The notes under the pieces were generated by a model. That model did not search any database and was not told the DNA's origin. It worked only from the letters and a program-made list of their open reading frames with translations. A program made the translations under genes and the position numbers. Of a stretch of DNA of 64,000 bases, positions 20,545-29,586 are shown in pieces. This stretch comes from Allobosea sp. Root381. Its GTDB lineage: Bacteria; Pseudomonadota; Alphaproteobacteria; Rhizobiales; Beijerinckiaceae. Every line of letters starts with the position of its first letter. Position 1 is the stretch's first letter. The DNA lies in the NCBI RefSeq assembly GCF_001429395.1, contig NZ_LMJT01000004.1:87127-151126 (forward strand), read 5' to 3'.

Positions 20545-21426
20545 TCACTCCACATTCTGAACCTGCTCGCGCATCTGGTCGACGACGGTCCGCAATTCGA
20601 GGCCGATGCGCGAGAGTCCGGCGTCGCCAGCCTTGGCGCACAGTGTCGAAGCCTCGCGGCCGAATTCCTGCGACAGGAAATCGAGCTTGCGGCCGATCGG
20701 CCCGCCCTGGTCGAGCAGCAGGCGCAGCGCGGCGACATGGGCGTGAAGCCGGTCGATCTCCTCGCGGATGTCTGCCCTCACCGCGAGCAGCGCCGCCTCC
20801 TGGTGCAATCGCTGCGGATCCAGCGCCTGACTCGCCTCGAGCAGAGCCGCGACCTGCGCCGCGATGCGTTCGCGGATCGCCTCGACGCCCCGCGCCGGAT
20901 GCTGCTCGGCCTGCGTCGTCAGGCGGGCGATGGTCTCGAGATGACCGGCGAGCACGGTGTCGAGCGCCCGCCCCTCGGCGGCGCGCGCTTCCTTGAGGCC
21001 GAGCACGACCGCATCAAGACCCGCCAGGACCGGTGCTTCGATGGCGGTCAGCGCATCCTCGCTTTCGTCGGCGAGTTCGACGACGCCACGTATGCCGAGC
21101 AGCCCGTCATAGGATGGCGGACGCACTGCGTCCGAGGCCGGAAGTCGGGCGATCGCCTGCAGCAGCCCCGCCAGCGCCGCCTCGTTGATGCGCGGCCGCG
21201 GCGGGCCGGAGTCGCTGGTGATCTGAAGATTGACGTGGAGCGTGCCGCGCGCGAAGGCGCCGGTCAGGCGCTTGCGGGCAGCCTCGGCCAACACTTCGAA
21301 GCCGGGCGGCACGCGGACGCGGACATCGAGACCGCGACCGTTGACACTGCGGATTTCCCAGGCCCAGGCGTGGATGCCCACGGTCCCGGCCGTGCGGGCG
21401 AAGCCCGTCATGCTCTCGATCGCCAT
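20545..21426 (-). CDS. yicC: YicC family endoribonuclease
   Basis: 293 residues from MAIESMTGFAR, the conserved YicC N-terminus; a longer frame adds eight residues. The C-terminal DUF1732 region ends near RTVVDQMREQVQNVE. YicC-type proteins of E. coli and Bacillus have been described as endoribonucleases. It lies between mltG and gmk on the same strand and abuts gmk. The internal part is rich in Ala, Leu and Glu, consistent with helical structure. Confidence 0.93.
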   Translation of the reverse strand: MAIESMTGFARTAGTVGIHAWAWEIRSVNGRGLDVRVRVPPGFEVLAEAARKRLTGAFARGTLHVNLQITSDSGPPRPRINEAALAGLLQAIARLPASDAVRPPSYDGLLGIRGVVELADESEDALTAIEAPVLAGLDAVVLGLKEARAAEGRALDTVLAGHLETIARLTTQAEQHPARGVEAIRERIAAQVAALLEASQALDPQRLHQEAALLAVRADIREEIDRLHAHVAALRLLLDQGGPIGRKLDFLSQEFGREASTLCAKAGDAGLSRIGLELRTVVDQMREQVQNVE

Positions 21427-21550
21427 CGCCTCAAGCCTCCGCCGCTTCAATGCGGCGGGACCCTAGTGGCGGGGGCATCGGCGGGCAAGCGCCGCGCCAT
21501 TCGCCCTCACAGGAAGATGGGGACGACTCCGGACGGGAGTACCGCTCCGG

Positions 21551-22858
21551 TCAGGGCCGCAGCTCGGGAACCAGCTTCGGCGAATTGAGATCGAAGGTCT
21601 TGTTCCGCAGCGGATCGCGTTCCGTGCCCTCCGAGGCGTCGAAGGCGCGGGACGTGCTGGCGCGGCGGATCGCCTCGCCTTCGGCCGGCTGCGGCCCTTC
21701 CGAACGGGTATCGGGAGCCGGCGGCGGCTCGACCTTGTCGACCGCGCCGTCCGGCGCAGGCTTGCCCGCCTCGCGACGCCCGGCCTCGATCTGGCGCCAG
21801 CGGCCGACATTGCGGTTGTGCTGCTCCAGGCTCTCACCGAAGGCATGGCCACCGGTGCCGTCCGCGACGAAGTAGAGCTCCTTGGTGCGCGAATGATTGA
21901 CCACGGCCTCCATCGCGGCGCGGCCGGGATTGGCGATCGGGCCCGGCGGCAAGCCGTCGATGACATAGGTGTTGTAGGGCGTCGCCTGGGTGATCTCGTT
22001 GCGCTGGATCGGACGGCCGAGCGTGCCCTTGCCGCCGACGATGCCGTAGACGATCGTCGGGTCAGACTGGAGCCGCATCTTGCGGTTCAGGCGGTTGATG
22101 AAGACGCCGGCGACGCGCGGGCGCTCATCGGCACGACCGGTCTCCTTCTCCACGATCGAGGCCAGCACGACCAGTTCCTGCGGCGTCTTGATCGGCAGAT
22201 CGGTGGGCCGGCGCTCCCAGATACGGGCGAGGATCGTGCGCTGGTCTCGCGCCATGCGGTCGATGATCGCCTGTCGGGTGAAGCCGCGCGGGAAGCGGTA
22301 GGTGTCGGGCAGGATCGTGCCTTCGCGCGGAACCTGGACGATATCGCCGGTCAGGAGATCGTTCTCGCGCAGGCGGGCGACGATCTGCTCGCTGGTGAGC
22401 CCTTCGGGGATGGTGATCGCGTGCTCGACGACCTTGCCGTCGGCGATGATGTCGAGAATCTCGGTCTGGCTGACACGCGCCTTGAACAGGTATTCGCCGG
22501 CCTTGAGCTTGGTCCAGTTGCCGCTGGCCAGAGCCGAGAGCCGGAAGGACCAAGGATGCTCGATCATGCCTTCGCGCTGAAGCAGATCGGCAATTTCGGT
22601 CAACCCGCTATCCCTCGGGATGATCAGGACGCGATCGTTCGCGAGCGGTCCGGGGGCACGGCTCTGGCTGCCGACCATGGCGATCCCCGCCCCGACCAGC
22701 CCCGCGATCACGAGCAGCGCTGTGAACAGCCCGCTCATCATGGCGACGAAAGGGCTGCTGCGGCGGCGGCGACGCGCCTTTGGCGGCGGCGCCGGCGGGG
22801 CGACCGGCTTCAGCGCCTCGCTGGGACTCTTCGGGGCAACGCGTGGCGAATCGTTCAC
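21551..22858 (-). CDS. mltG: Endolytic peptidoglycan transglycosylase MltG
   Basis: Inner-membrane enzyme that cleaves nascent glycan strands and sets their length. From the GTG at 22858 it has 435 residues. A basic stretch KARRRRRSS precedes a single helix (about residues 39-63), and a LysM-like and YceG domain follow. The catalytic glutamate lies in LASIVEKETGRADER, followed by FINRLNRKMRLQSDP. A long, Pro- and Glu-rich C-terminal tail follows the catalytic domain. An upstream TTG start (22936) lies inside a perfect palindrome and is less likely; neither start has a clear Shine-Dalgarno site. It sits downstream of fabF, a common arrangement. Confidence 0.93.
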   Translation of the reverse strand: MNDSPRVAPKSPSEALKPVAPPAPPPKARRRRRSSPFVAMMSGLFTALLVIAGLVGAGIAMVGSQSRAPGPLANDRVLIIPRDSGLTEIADLLQREGMIEHPWSFRLSALASGNWTKLKAGEYLFKARVSQTEILDIIADGKVVEHAITIPEGLTSEQIVARLRENDLLTGDIVQVPREGTILPDTYRFPRGFTRQAIIDRMARDQRTILARIWERRPTDLPIKTPQELVVLASIVEKETGRADERPRVAGVFINRLNRKMRLQSDPTIVYGIVGGKGTLGRPIQRNEITQATPYNTYVIDGLPPGPIANPGRAAMEAVVNHSRTKELYFVADGTGGHAFGESLEQHNRNVGRWRQIEAGRREAGKPAPDGAVDKVEPPPAPDTRSEGPQPAEGEAIRRASTSRAFDASEGTERDPLRNKTFDLNSPKLVPELRP

Positions 22859-23057
22859 AGGTGTAGCGCTCGCACTTCGGACATCGTCAGGGCACACGGT
22901 TTCAGCCAGCCAGGCAGCCCCGTAAATTGGCGGCAATCGGCCGATTGCCGATGCAATTGAACCGGATTCACGGCGCCCGTGAAAGCAGATTCGTGCTCCC
23001 GCAGGAGCTTGCGCACTCTACTGAACATTATGGCGAAAGCGCGCTGGCAGGAGCGCC
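22859..23057. other. Intergenic region fabF-mltG with a 20-base palindrome
   Basis: About 200 bases. The palindrome at 22931-22950 is listed separately. A 68-codon minus-strand frame runs through here but has no family features and I do not call it. Confidence 0.4.
22931..22950. promoter_or_regulatory. Perfect 20-base palindrome upstream of mltG
   Basis: CGGCAATCGGCCGATTGCCG reads the same on both strands. It lies about 73 bases before the mltG GTG, in the promoter/leader zone. A dimeric repressor site is possible; an RNA hairpin is less likely because the palindrome has no loop. Confidence 0.4.
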
Positions 23058-24350
23058 TCACGCGCTCCCGGCATAGCGCCGCATCACGAGCGACGCATTG
23101 GTGCCGCCAAAACCGAAGGAGTTCGACAGGACGACGTCGATCTCGCGCTTGCGTGCGACATGCGGAACGAGATCGAGATCGGTCTCGACGGAGGGATTGT
23201 CGAGATTGATCGTCGGCGGGGCGATCTGGTCGCGGATCGCCAGCACGGAGAAGATCGCCTCGATGGCCCCTGCGGCGCCGAGCAAATGGCCTGTCGCCGA
23301 TTTGGTCGAGGACATGGAAGGTTTCCTTGCCGCGCCGGCCAGGAGCCGCTCGACGGCTCGCAACTCGATCTCGTCGCCCAGCGGTGTGGAGGTGCCGTGC
23401 GCGTTGACGTAGTCGACGTCGCCGGCGGACAGACCGGCCCGGTCGAGCGCCATGGACATACAGCGATAGGCGCCGTCGCCGTCCTCGGCCGGCGAGGTGA
23501 TGTGGTAGGCGTCGCCCGACAGGCCGTAGCCGAGGACCTCGGCATAGATCCGGGCGCCACGGGCCAGCGCGTGGTCGAGTTCCTCGAGCACGAGGACACC
23601 CGCGCCCTCGCCCATCACGAAACCGTCGCGGTCCTTGTCATAGGGGCGCGAGGCCTTCTCGGGTGTGTCGTTGAAATTCGTGGAGAGGGCGCGGCAGGCA
23701 CAGAAACCTGCAATGCCTATGCGATTGATGCCCGATTCGGCACCGCCCGCCACCATGACATCGGCATCGCCGAGCGCAATCATGCGCGCTGCATCGCCGA
23801 CCGCATGGGCACCGGTCGAACAGGCCGTAACGGCCGAATGGTTTGGCCCCTTGAGACCGTGCTCGATCGAGACATAGCCCGCGGCAAGATTGATCAGGCG
23901 ACCGGGAATGAAGAAGGGCGAGAGCCGGCGCGGGCCGCGCTCCTTGACGAGCAGCGCGGCGTCATAAATGCCGCCCAGGCCGCCGATGCCGGAGCCGATG
24001 GCTACGCCAGTGCGGATCTGATCCTCATAGGATTCCGGCGCCCAGCCGGCATCGTTCAGCGCCTGGCGGGCAGCCGCCATTGCGTAGACGATGAAATCGT
24101 CGACCTTGCGCTGCTCCTTCGGCTCCATCCACTGGTCGGGATCGAAGGTGCCGTCGCTGCCGTCCCCACGGGGAATATGGCAGGCGATGCGTGCAGGCAG
24201 ATCGTCCACCTGGAAGCCGGTTATCGGGCCGGCGCCGCTCTGGCCGGCGATCAGGCGGGCCCAGGTCGGTTCGACGCCGCATCCGAGCGGCGTCACCATG
24301 CCCAGCCCGGTGACGACCACGCGGCGCAACGTAAGAGTGCGAGAAGCCAT
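23058..24350 (-). CDS. fabF: Beta-ketoacyl-ACP synthase II
   Basis: Condensing enzyme that elongates acyl-ACP chains with malonyl-ACP, 430 residues. The nucleophile is C177 in AVTACSTGAH; the two catalytic histidines lie in NAHGTSTPLGD and KSATGHLLGAAG. Start MASRTLTLRRVVVTGLG is typical. It is downstream of acpP, separated by 73 bases that carry two hairpins, and upstream of mltG. It belongs to the fabD-fabG-acpP-fabF gene set. Confidence 0.97.
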   Translation of the reverse strand: MASRTLTLRRVVVTGLGMVTPLGCGVEPTWARLIAGQSGAGPITGFQVDDLPARIACHIPRGDGSDGTFDPDQWMEPKEQRKVDDFIVYAMAAARQALNDAGWAPESYEDQIRTGVAIGSGIGGLGGIYDAALLVKERGPRRLSPFFIPGRLINLAAGYVSIEHGLKGPNHSAVTACSTGAHAVGDAARMIALGDADVMVAGGAESGINRIGIAGFCACRALSTNFNDTPEKASRPYDKDRDGFVMGEGAGVLVLEELDHALARGARIYAEVLGYGLSGDAYHITSPAEDGDGAYRCMSMALDRAGLSAGDVDYVNAHGTSTPLGDEIELRAVERLLAGAARKPSMSSTKSATGHLLGAAGAIEAIFSVLAIRDQIAPPTINLDNPSVETDLDLVPHVARKREIDVVLSNSFGFGGTNASLVMRRYAGSA

Positions 24351-24366
24351 GTTTCCTCGGCTGAAG

Positions 24367-24420
24367 GCCGCCCCGGACGGGGCGGCGCTGGCGTTGGATT
24401 CGGGCGAAAGCCCGAACGCC
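24367..24420 (-). promoter_or_regulatory. Two tandem hairpins between acpP and fabF
   Basis: Arms GCCGCCCC and GGGGCGGC (24367-24386, four-base loop) form an eight-base-pair stem. TTCGGGC and GCCCGAA around a four-base loop (24399-24416) form a seven-base-pair stem, extendable by GGCG/CGCC outside. No U-run follows, so they look like mRNA-stabilising or partial-stop structures protecting the acpP message, not full terminators. Confidence 0.5.
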
Positions 24421-24423
24421 CGA

Positions 24424-24657
24424 TCAGGCGCTCTTGGACAGGAACTTGACGGCGTCGCCGACGGTCACGATCGTCTCGGCCGCATCGTCCGGGATCTCGA
24501 CGCCGAACTCTTCCTCGAACGCCATCACGAGTTCAACCGTGTCGAGGCTGTCCGCCCCCAGGTCCTCGATGAAGTTGGCGCCTTCCACGACCTTCTCAGG
24601 CTCGACGCCGAGATGCTCGACCACGATCTTCTTCACGCGCTCGGCGACATCGCTCAT
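24424..24657 (-). CDS. acpP: Acyl carrier protein
   Basis: 77-residue acidic helical carrier of growing acyl chains. Phosphopantetheine attaches to S37 in the motif [11 protein letters not shown]. The length and the [13 protein letters not shown] stretch match housekeeping AcpP. The upstream 257 bases separate it from fabG and should carry its own strong promoter. The hairpins downstream probably uncouple its high expression from that of fabF. Confidence 0.98.
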   Translation of the reverse strand: MSDVAERVKKIVVEHLGVEPEKVVEGANFIEDLGADSLDTVELVMAFEEEFGVEIPDDAAETIVTVGDAVKFLSKSA

Positions 24658-24914
24658 GGGTCTCTTCCTTAACGATTGAAAACACGCAGCGCTGGATCGC
24701 GCCGCGTATAGGGATCTTCACTCCTGAATCCCACCGCACCAAGTCGGCCTCGGCGGGTCGGAACTCGAAGCCTGCACAAACGCAACAACCGGGTTCCCGT
24801 CAAGTCCCCCGCTCCTGCAACGCAGCCCGATGGCGCTAGTTAACACACAGGATAATGGCTGGCGAGAGCATCCGCGCAAGCCTTGGAGCTTGCCAAGAAA
24901 CCCCAGGAAGCGCC
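24658..24914. other. Intergenic region fabG-acpP
   Basis: 257 bases on the transcribed (minus) strand between fabG and acpP. A small hairpin with arms GCAAGC/GCTTGC lies at 24876-24893 just after fabG without a U-run. TATACG near 24710 could be a -10 for acpP, but the -35 is unclear. No gene seen. Confidence 0.4.
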
Positions 24915-25652
24915 TCAGATCATTGCCATTCCGCCGTTGACATGCAGCGTCTGGCCCGTCACGTACCCGGCTTCTGTGCTGGCGAGAAAGGCGACGGCGG
25001 CCGCGACATCGCCGCCTGAGCCGAGGCGTCCCATCGGAACGTCGGCGAGGATACCCTCGCGCTGCTTCTCGTTCAGCGCCTGCGTCATGGGTGACTCGAT
25101 GAAGCCCGGCGCGACGACATTGACCGTGATGTTGCGGCTGGCGACCTCGGCGGCGAGCGCCTTCGACATGCCGATCAGGCCGGCCTTCGAGGCGGCATAG
25201 TTGCCCTGCCCCGGATTCCCCATCGTACCGACCACGGAGCCGATCGAGATGATGCGGCCATAGCGCCGGCGCATCATCGATTTCACGGCCGCACGCGAGA
25301 GCCGGAAGGCGGCCGTCAGGTTGACGGCGATGACGCTGTCCCAGTCCTCGTCCTTGAGACGCATGAACAGGTTGTCCTTCGTCACGCCGGCATTGTTCAC
25401 CAGAATGTCGAGGCCGCCGAGCTTCTCCTCGGCGGAGGGCACCAGCGCCTCGACCGAATCCTTGTCAGCGAGATTGCAGGGGGCGATCTCGACGCGCTCG
25501 CCAAGTTCGGCAGCGAAGGCCTCGAGCGCCTCGACACGGGTGCCGGACAGCGCGACGCTCGCGCCCTGTGCGTGGAGCAAGCGTGCGATCGCGCCCCCCA
25601 GCCCTCCGGTCGCGCCGGTGACCAGGGCTCTCTTGCCGGTCAGATCAAGCAT
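24915..25652 (-). CDS. fabG: 3-oxoacyl-ACP reductase
   Basis: NADPH-dependent SDR that reduces beta-ketoacyl-ACP, 245 residues. The cofactor motif is TGATGGLGG at residues 12-20. The catalytic set is N111, S139, Y152 and K156 (YAASK), and GMAMI ends the protein as in FabG. It follows fabD by 31 bases. Its place between fabD and acpP identifies it as the housekeeping reductase among the many SDRs, including the second SDR at 36.2 kb. Confidence 0.97.
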   Translation of the reverse strand: MLDLTGKRALVTGATGGLGGAIARLLHAQGASVALSGTRVEALEAFAAELGERVEIAPCNLADKDSVEALVPSAEEKLGGLDILVNNAGVTKDNLFMRLKDEDWDSVIAVNLTAAFRLSRAAVKSMMRRRYGRIISIGSVVGTMGNPGQGNYAASKAGLIGMSKALAAEVASRNITVNVVAPGFIESPMTQALNEKQREGILADVPMGRLGSGGDVAAAVAFLASTEAGYVTGQTLHVNGGMAMI

Positions 25653-25683
25653 CGTCTCTCCCTTTCGGCGTTCTGCCGTTGTT

Positions 25684-26628
25684 TCACCCGTTCAGGGCCT
25701 TGTAGCCTGCGATGTCGTCGGCCGTTCCGACCGATACCGACGTTGCGCCCGCGGCGATGCGCTTGATCAGCCCGGCCAACACCTTGCCGCTGCCGACCTC
25801 GACGAAGCGCGTCACGCCCGCTGCAACCATCGTCTCGACGCATTCGCGCCAGCGCACCGTTCCCGTGACCTGCGCCACCAGCGAGGCGCAGATCGCGTCC
25901 GGGTCGGTGAGCGGCGCCGCACCGACATTCGCCATGACCGGCACGATGGGAGCCTTCATCGTGACCTGCGCCAGCGCGGCCTGCATGGCCTCGGCCGCCG
26001 GCTGCATCAGCGCACAATGGAAAGGAGCCGAAACCGGCAGCAGCATGGCGCGCCGGACGCCGCGCTCGCCAGAGAGAGCGATGGCCCGATCGATCGCCGC
26101 CTTGGCGCCCGAGAGCACGACCTGGCCGCCGCCATTGTCGTTGGCCACCTCGCAGACCTGGCCATGCGCCGCGTCAGCAGCGATCAACTGTGCCAGCTCG
26201 AACTCGGCGCCGAGCAGGGCCGCCATGGCGCCCTCGCCCGCCGGCACCGCCTTCTGCATGGCGTCGCCACGGATGCGCAGCAGGCGCGCGGCGTCGGCGA
26301 TGCTGAAGGTGCCCGCCGCAGCCAGTGCGGAATATTCGCCGAGCGAGTGGCCGGCGACGAAGGCAGCGTCGCGGGAAAGGTCGAACCCAGCCTCCGATTC
26401 GAGCACGCGAACGACGGCGAGGCTGACCGCCATGAGCGCCGGCTGGGCGTTGGCGGTAAGGGTCAGCTCTTCGCTCGGCCCTTCCCACATCAGCGCAGAC
26501 AGCTTTTGCGACAATGCGGCATCGACCTCGTCGAACACGGCCTTCGCCACCGGGAACGTCTCGGCGAGGGTCTTGCCCATGCCGACGGCCTGTGAGCCCT
26601 GGCCGGGGAAGAGGAACGCGGTCGTCAT
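25684..26628 (-). CDS. fabD: Malonyl-CoA:ACP transacylase
   Basis: Loads malonyl onto ACP, 314 residues from MTTAFLFPGQGSQAVGMG, the conserved start. A longer frame adds 115 residues that run into the divergent rpsF leader and is not supported. The nucleophile is S95 in GHSLGEYS; the partner histidine is in APFHCALM. It is the first gene of the fab cluster and is divergent from rpsF. Confidence 0.97.
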   Translation of the reverse strand: MTTAFLFPGQGSQAVGMGKTLAETFPVAKAVFDEVDAALSQKLSALMWEGPSEELTLTANAQPALMAVSLAVVRVLESEAGFDLSRDAAFVAGHSLGEYSALAAAGTFSIADAARLLRIRGDAMQKAVPAGEGAMAALLGAEFELAQLIAADAAHGQVCEVANDNGGGQVVLSGAKAAIDRAIALSGERGVRRAMLLPVSAPFHCALMQPAAEAMQAALAQVTMKAPIVPVMANVGAAPLTDPDAICASLVAQVTGTVRWRECVETMVAAGVTRFVEVGSGKVLAGLIKRIAAGATSVSVGTADDIAGYKALNG

Positions 26629-26975
26629 TCGGCAAGCCTCTCGTTCTGGCGCCTTGCGCAGATTCACGGCGCTGTCACACTGCCTTGGACGCCAAGTCAA
26701 GCACGGCGCCTGATTATTAGCCGCAGAACCGCTCCGTGCGCACCGATTTAGGTTGCATGATGGCGCCCGAGCCTGTAACGACCGCCTCCTGTTTGTTCGG
26801 CCGGAGGCTGAACGGATGGCGCGTGCGTTCTCGCCCAGGCGAGGCCGCGGCGCAGGCTCCCCTCCAGGAAGCCGCCATCCCGTGTCTCCGCCTTCGATGA
26901 AATCCTGTCGGGCCTTATCCAGGGCTCGGAGGGCTCCGCGCCGAGCGAAACAGGGTGAAACAAGGAAGGCCAATC
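26629..26975. promoter_or_regulatory. Divergent region fabD / rpsF with the rpsF leader
   Basis: 347 bases without a believable gene. It must hold the promoters of fabD (minus) and of the rpsF operon (plus). TTGCAT (26753) with TAACGA 17 bases later is a weak candidate promoter for rpsF, which would give a leader of nearly 200 nucleotides. Some bacteria regulate rpsF with an S6:S18-binding leader; I cannot confirm that fold here. Confidence 0.35.
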
Positions 26976-27431
26976 ATGGCGAAATACGAGCATGTTCTGC
27001 TCGCGCGACAAGATGTCAGCGCGCAGCAGGTCGACACTCTTGTCGAGACGTTCAAGGGGATCATCGAGGCGAATGGCGGCTCGGTGCCCAAGGTCGAGTA
27101 CTGGGGCGTCAAGTCCCTCGGCTACCGCATCAAGAAGAACCGCAAGGCGCATTACTCGCTGCTGAACATCGACGCTCCCGCTGCCGCTGTGGCGGAGATG
27201 GAGCGCCAGATGCGCATCAACGAGGACGTGCTGCGCTTCCTCACCATCCGCGTGGAAGAGTTCGAGGAAGGCCAGTCGGCCATGCTTCAGAAGCGCGACC
27301 GCGATGACCGCGGCGATCGGGGCGACCGCTTCGACCGTCCCGGCGGCGGCGACCGCTTCGACCGTGGCCCGCGTCGTGACCGTCCGCGTCGCGAAGACGA
27401 AGCCACCGAAACCCCTGCCGCGGAGGCCTGA
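26976..27431 (+). CDS. rpsF: 30S ribosomal protein S6
   Basis: 151 residues from [15 protein letters not shown], with AAGGAAGG just upstream. The conserved S6 fold covers residues 1-100. Residues 105-151 form an extra tail of repeated Asp-Arg units with glycines and a Glu/Ala end (for example [11 protein letters not shown]), likely disordered. Extended S6 tails occur in alphaproteobacteria. It is first in an operon with rpsR three bases downstream; S6 and S18 bind as a pair to the 30S platform. Confidence 0.97.
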   Translation: MAKYEHVLLARQDVSAQQVDTLVETFKGIIEANGGSVPKVEYWGVKSLGYRIKKNRKAHYSLLNIDAPAAAVAEMERQMRINEDVLRFLTIRVEEFEEGQSAMLQKRDRDDRGDRGDRFDRPGGGDRFDRGPRRDRPRREDEATETPAAEA

Positions 27432-27434
27432 TCC

Positions 27435-27680
27435 ATGTCGACTGCATCCGCTGGCGCCCGCCGCCCCTTCTTCCGCCGCCGCAAGTCCTGCCCCTTCTCG
27501 GGTGAGGGCGCTCCGAAGATCGACTACAAGGACGTGCGCCTGCTCTCGCGCTACATCTCCGAGCGCGGCAAGATCGTGCCGTCGCGCATCACGGCGGTCT
27601 CCGCCAAGAAGCAGCGCGAGCTCGCCCAGGCGATCAAGCGCGCCCGCTTCCTCGGCCTGCTGCCTTACGTGATCCGCTGA
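27435..27680 (+). CDS. rpsR: 30S ribosomal protein S18
   Basis: 81 residues with the S18 core [15 protein letters not shown] and the [15 protein letters not shown] lead. The single Cys in KSCPFSG is common in this family. It follows rpsF directly and partners with S6 in the ribosome. A perfect ten-base-pair hairpin lies 16 bases downstream. Confidence 0.98.
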   Translation: MSTASAGARRPFFRRRKSCPFSGEGAPKIDYKDVRLLSRYISERGKIVPSRITAVSAKKQRELAQAIKRARFLGLLPYVIR

Positions 27681-27695
27681 GCGGTTCCTGAATAC

Positions 27696-27719
27696 CCGGC
27701 GGCGAGCGATCGCCGCCGG
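27696..27719 (+). promoter_or_regulatory. Perfect ten-base-pair hairpin after rpsR
   Basis: Arms CCGGCGGCGA and TCGCCGCCGG enclose the loop GCGA. There is no U-run, so it may protect the 3' end of the rpsF-rpsR message or weaken read-through into the DUF2232 gene and rplI. Confidence 0.5.
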
Positions 27720-27840
27720 TTCCTGATCTGAATTCCACCAGTCGCCCTGTGGTGAAACTCCACCGGGTTCGTTGAGGCGAGATGCCTCTCACCCTGCCCG
27801 GCCGATCTGGCCCGGGAGCAGCGGGACAGCAGGACGAAGC

Positions 27841-28800
27841 ATGATACCGGTTGTCGGCATCGGCGCGGGCCTTGTAGCGGCCTTGCTTTTCTCAGTGGTG
27901 ATCACCGGATCGCCGCTGGCCGTGCTGCTGTATTCGGCCGCCCCCCTCCCGATCCTGATTGCCGCCCTGGGCTGGAACCACCGCGCCGGCCTGTTCGCCT
28001 GCGCCGCGGGAGCCGTTGCCGTTGCAGTCGCGCTGAGCGTGCCGGCGGGCTTCGCCTTCGCGCTTATCATCGCCGTGCCGGCCTGGTGGATCGCCTATCT
28101 CGTGCTGCTGGCGCGGACGGATGGCGCCGGCACGACCGAATGGTATCCGCTCGGCAACCTGATGGTCTGGATCGCGGCGACCGCGACGATGGCGACCGTC
28201 GCCAGCGCGCTCGTCATGACGACCGACTACGAGGCCTATCGCGCAGTCATCGCCCGCATCGTCGAGAACCTGCTGGCCGAGATGGTGCGCAGCAAGATGA
28301 TCGTCCTGCCGGAAGGCACCACGCAGGCCGAACTCGCTGCCAGCTTCACGCCGCTGCTGGTGCGCGCCGTGCCGCTCGGCATCGGCGCCTCCGTCGTCAC
28401 GACGATCACCGCCAATCTCTGGATCGCCGCCAAGGCGGTGCAGCTTTCGGGCCGCCTGCCGCGGCCCTGGCCCTTCATTCCCTCGACAACCCTGCCTCGC
28501 CAAGCACTGGCGCTTCTGGCGGCCGGCTTCGTCGCTGCGACGCTGGACGGCTTCATCGGCCTGGCCGGCGTCGCCCTGGTCGGCTCGCTTGCCGCCGCCT
28601 TCATGTTCAGCGGCCTCGCCATGCTGCACGATCTTTCGCGCGGCCAAGCCTGGCGCACGCCGATGCTGATCAGCGTCTATGTCTCGCTCATCGTGATGCA
28701 GGCCGTTCTGACACCGCTGCTGGCGCTCGCCGGCGTGATCGACAGCCTTCTCGGCCTGCGCAAGCGGGCCGCGCTGCCTCCACCGCCTTCCAACACCTGA
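27841..28800 (+). CDS. DUF2232 domain membrane protein
   Basis: 319-residue inner-membrane protein starting MIPVVGIGAGLVAALLF. A longer frame adds 23 unlikely residues. I see about eight hydrophobic segments, including helices at residues 5-30, 36-50, 56-75 and 80-100 and a pair near the C-terminus. The DUF2232 family lies between rpsR and rplI in many alphaproteobacteria, and this position matches. The function is not established. The constant place inside a ribosomal protein operon may reflect shared growth control. Confidence 0.88.
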   Translation: MIPVVGIGAGLVAALLFSVVITGSPLAVLLYSAAPLPILIAALGWNHRAGLFACAAGAVAVAVALSVPAGFAFALIIAVPAWWIAYLVLLARTDGAGTTEWYPLGNLMVWIAATATMATVASALVMTTDYEAYRAVIARIVENLLAEMVRSKMIVLPEGTTQAELAASFTPLLVRAVPLGIGASVVTTITANLWIAAKAVQLSGRLPRPWPFIPSTTLPRQALALLAAGFVAATLDGFIGLAGVALVGSLAAAFMFSGLAMLHDLSRGQAWRTPMLISVYVSLIVMQAVLTPLLALAGVIDSLLGLRKRAALPPPPSNT

Positions 28801-28834
28801 CCAACAAAACAACAGATCCTAAGGAGACATCATC

Positions 28835-29398
28835 ATGGAAGTGATCCTGCTCGAACGCGTCGCCAAGCTTGGCCAGATGGGCGAAGTCGTCCGCGTCCGC
28901 GACGGCTTCGGCCGCAACTACCTTCTCGCCCGCGGCAAGGCGCTGCGCGCCACCGAGGAGAACAAGAAGCGGTTCGAAAGCCAGAAGATCGAACTCGAGA
29001 CCCGCAATCTCGAGCTCAAGTCGGAAGCCGAGGCCGTTGCCGAGTCGCTGGACGGCCTCACCGTCGTGATGCTGCGCCAGTCGGGCGAGTCCGGCGTGCT
29101 CTACGGCTCGGTCTCGACCCGCGACATCGCCGAGTCGCTGACCGCCGAGGGCTTCAACGTCGCTCGCAGCCAGGTCACGCTCAACGCCCCGATCAAGACG
29201 CTCGGCCTGCACACCGTCCCGGTCGTGCTGCATCCTGAGGTTTCGGTCACGGTCACCGTGAACATCGCCCGCTCGGCCCAGGAAGCCCAGCGCCAGGCCG
29301 CCGGCGAGAACGTCACGGCCCGCGAGGAGTTCGACCTCGACGATCTCGGCCTCGAGGTCGGTGCGGCGCTGGCGGAAGCCGGCGACGACGATCGCTGA
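28835..29398 (+). CDS. rplI: 50S ribosomal protein L9
   Basis: 187 residues, longer than the 149 of E. coli L9, as in other alphaproteobacteria. The N-terminal rRNA-binding domain begins [22 protein letters not shown] long connecting helix is rich in Glu/Lys, and the C-terminal domain covers about residues 75-150. An acidic tail with [13 protein letters not shown] follows. AAGGAG lies upstream of the ATG. It closes the rpsF-rpsR-DUF2232-rplI operon before a strong terminator. Confidence 0.97.
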   Translation: MEVILLERVAKLGQMGEVVRVRDGFGRNYLLARGKALRATEENKKRFESQKIELETRNLELKSEAEAVAESLDGLTVVMLRQSGESGVLYGSVSTRDIAESLTAEGFNVARSQVTLNAPIKTLGLHTVPVVLHPEVSVTVTVNIARSAQEAQRQAAGENVTAREEFDLDDLGLEVGAALAEAGDDDR

Positions 29399-29425
29399 GC
29401 CTTTCAGGTCACGCCATCGAGTCAA

Positions 29426-29455
29426 GGGCGCCGCGGCAACGCGGCGCCCTTTTTT
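29426..29455 (+). terminator. Rho-independent terminator after rplI
   Basis: Arms GGGCGCCGC (29426-29434) and GCGGCGCCC (29441-29449) with a six-base loop, followed directly by six T. It lies 28 bases after the rplI stop. Confidence 0.88.
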
Positions 29456-29586
29456 GTTCTGGCCTGTGAAGTACCGTGGATGGTGAACTTGCTGCTGGCG
29501 CAGACTGTCGGAGTGCGGGATTAGAAGGCTCTCCCGACTCGGCCGGCTGACATTTCTCCCACGTGGCCGTTTGTCGGCTTGAAATG

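Noticed and set aside
22855..23061. A 68-codon minus-strand frame before mltG
   Set aside because: No ribosome site, hydrophobic pattern or family signs; it passes through the palindrome.
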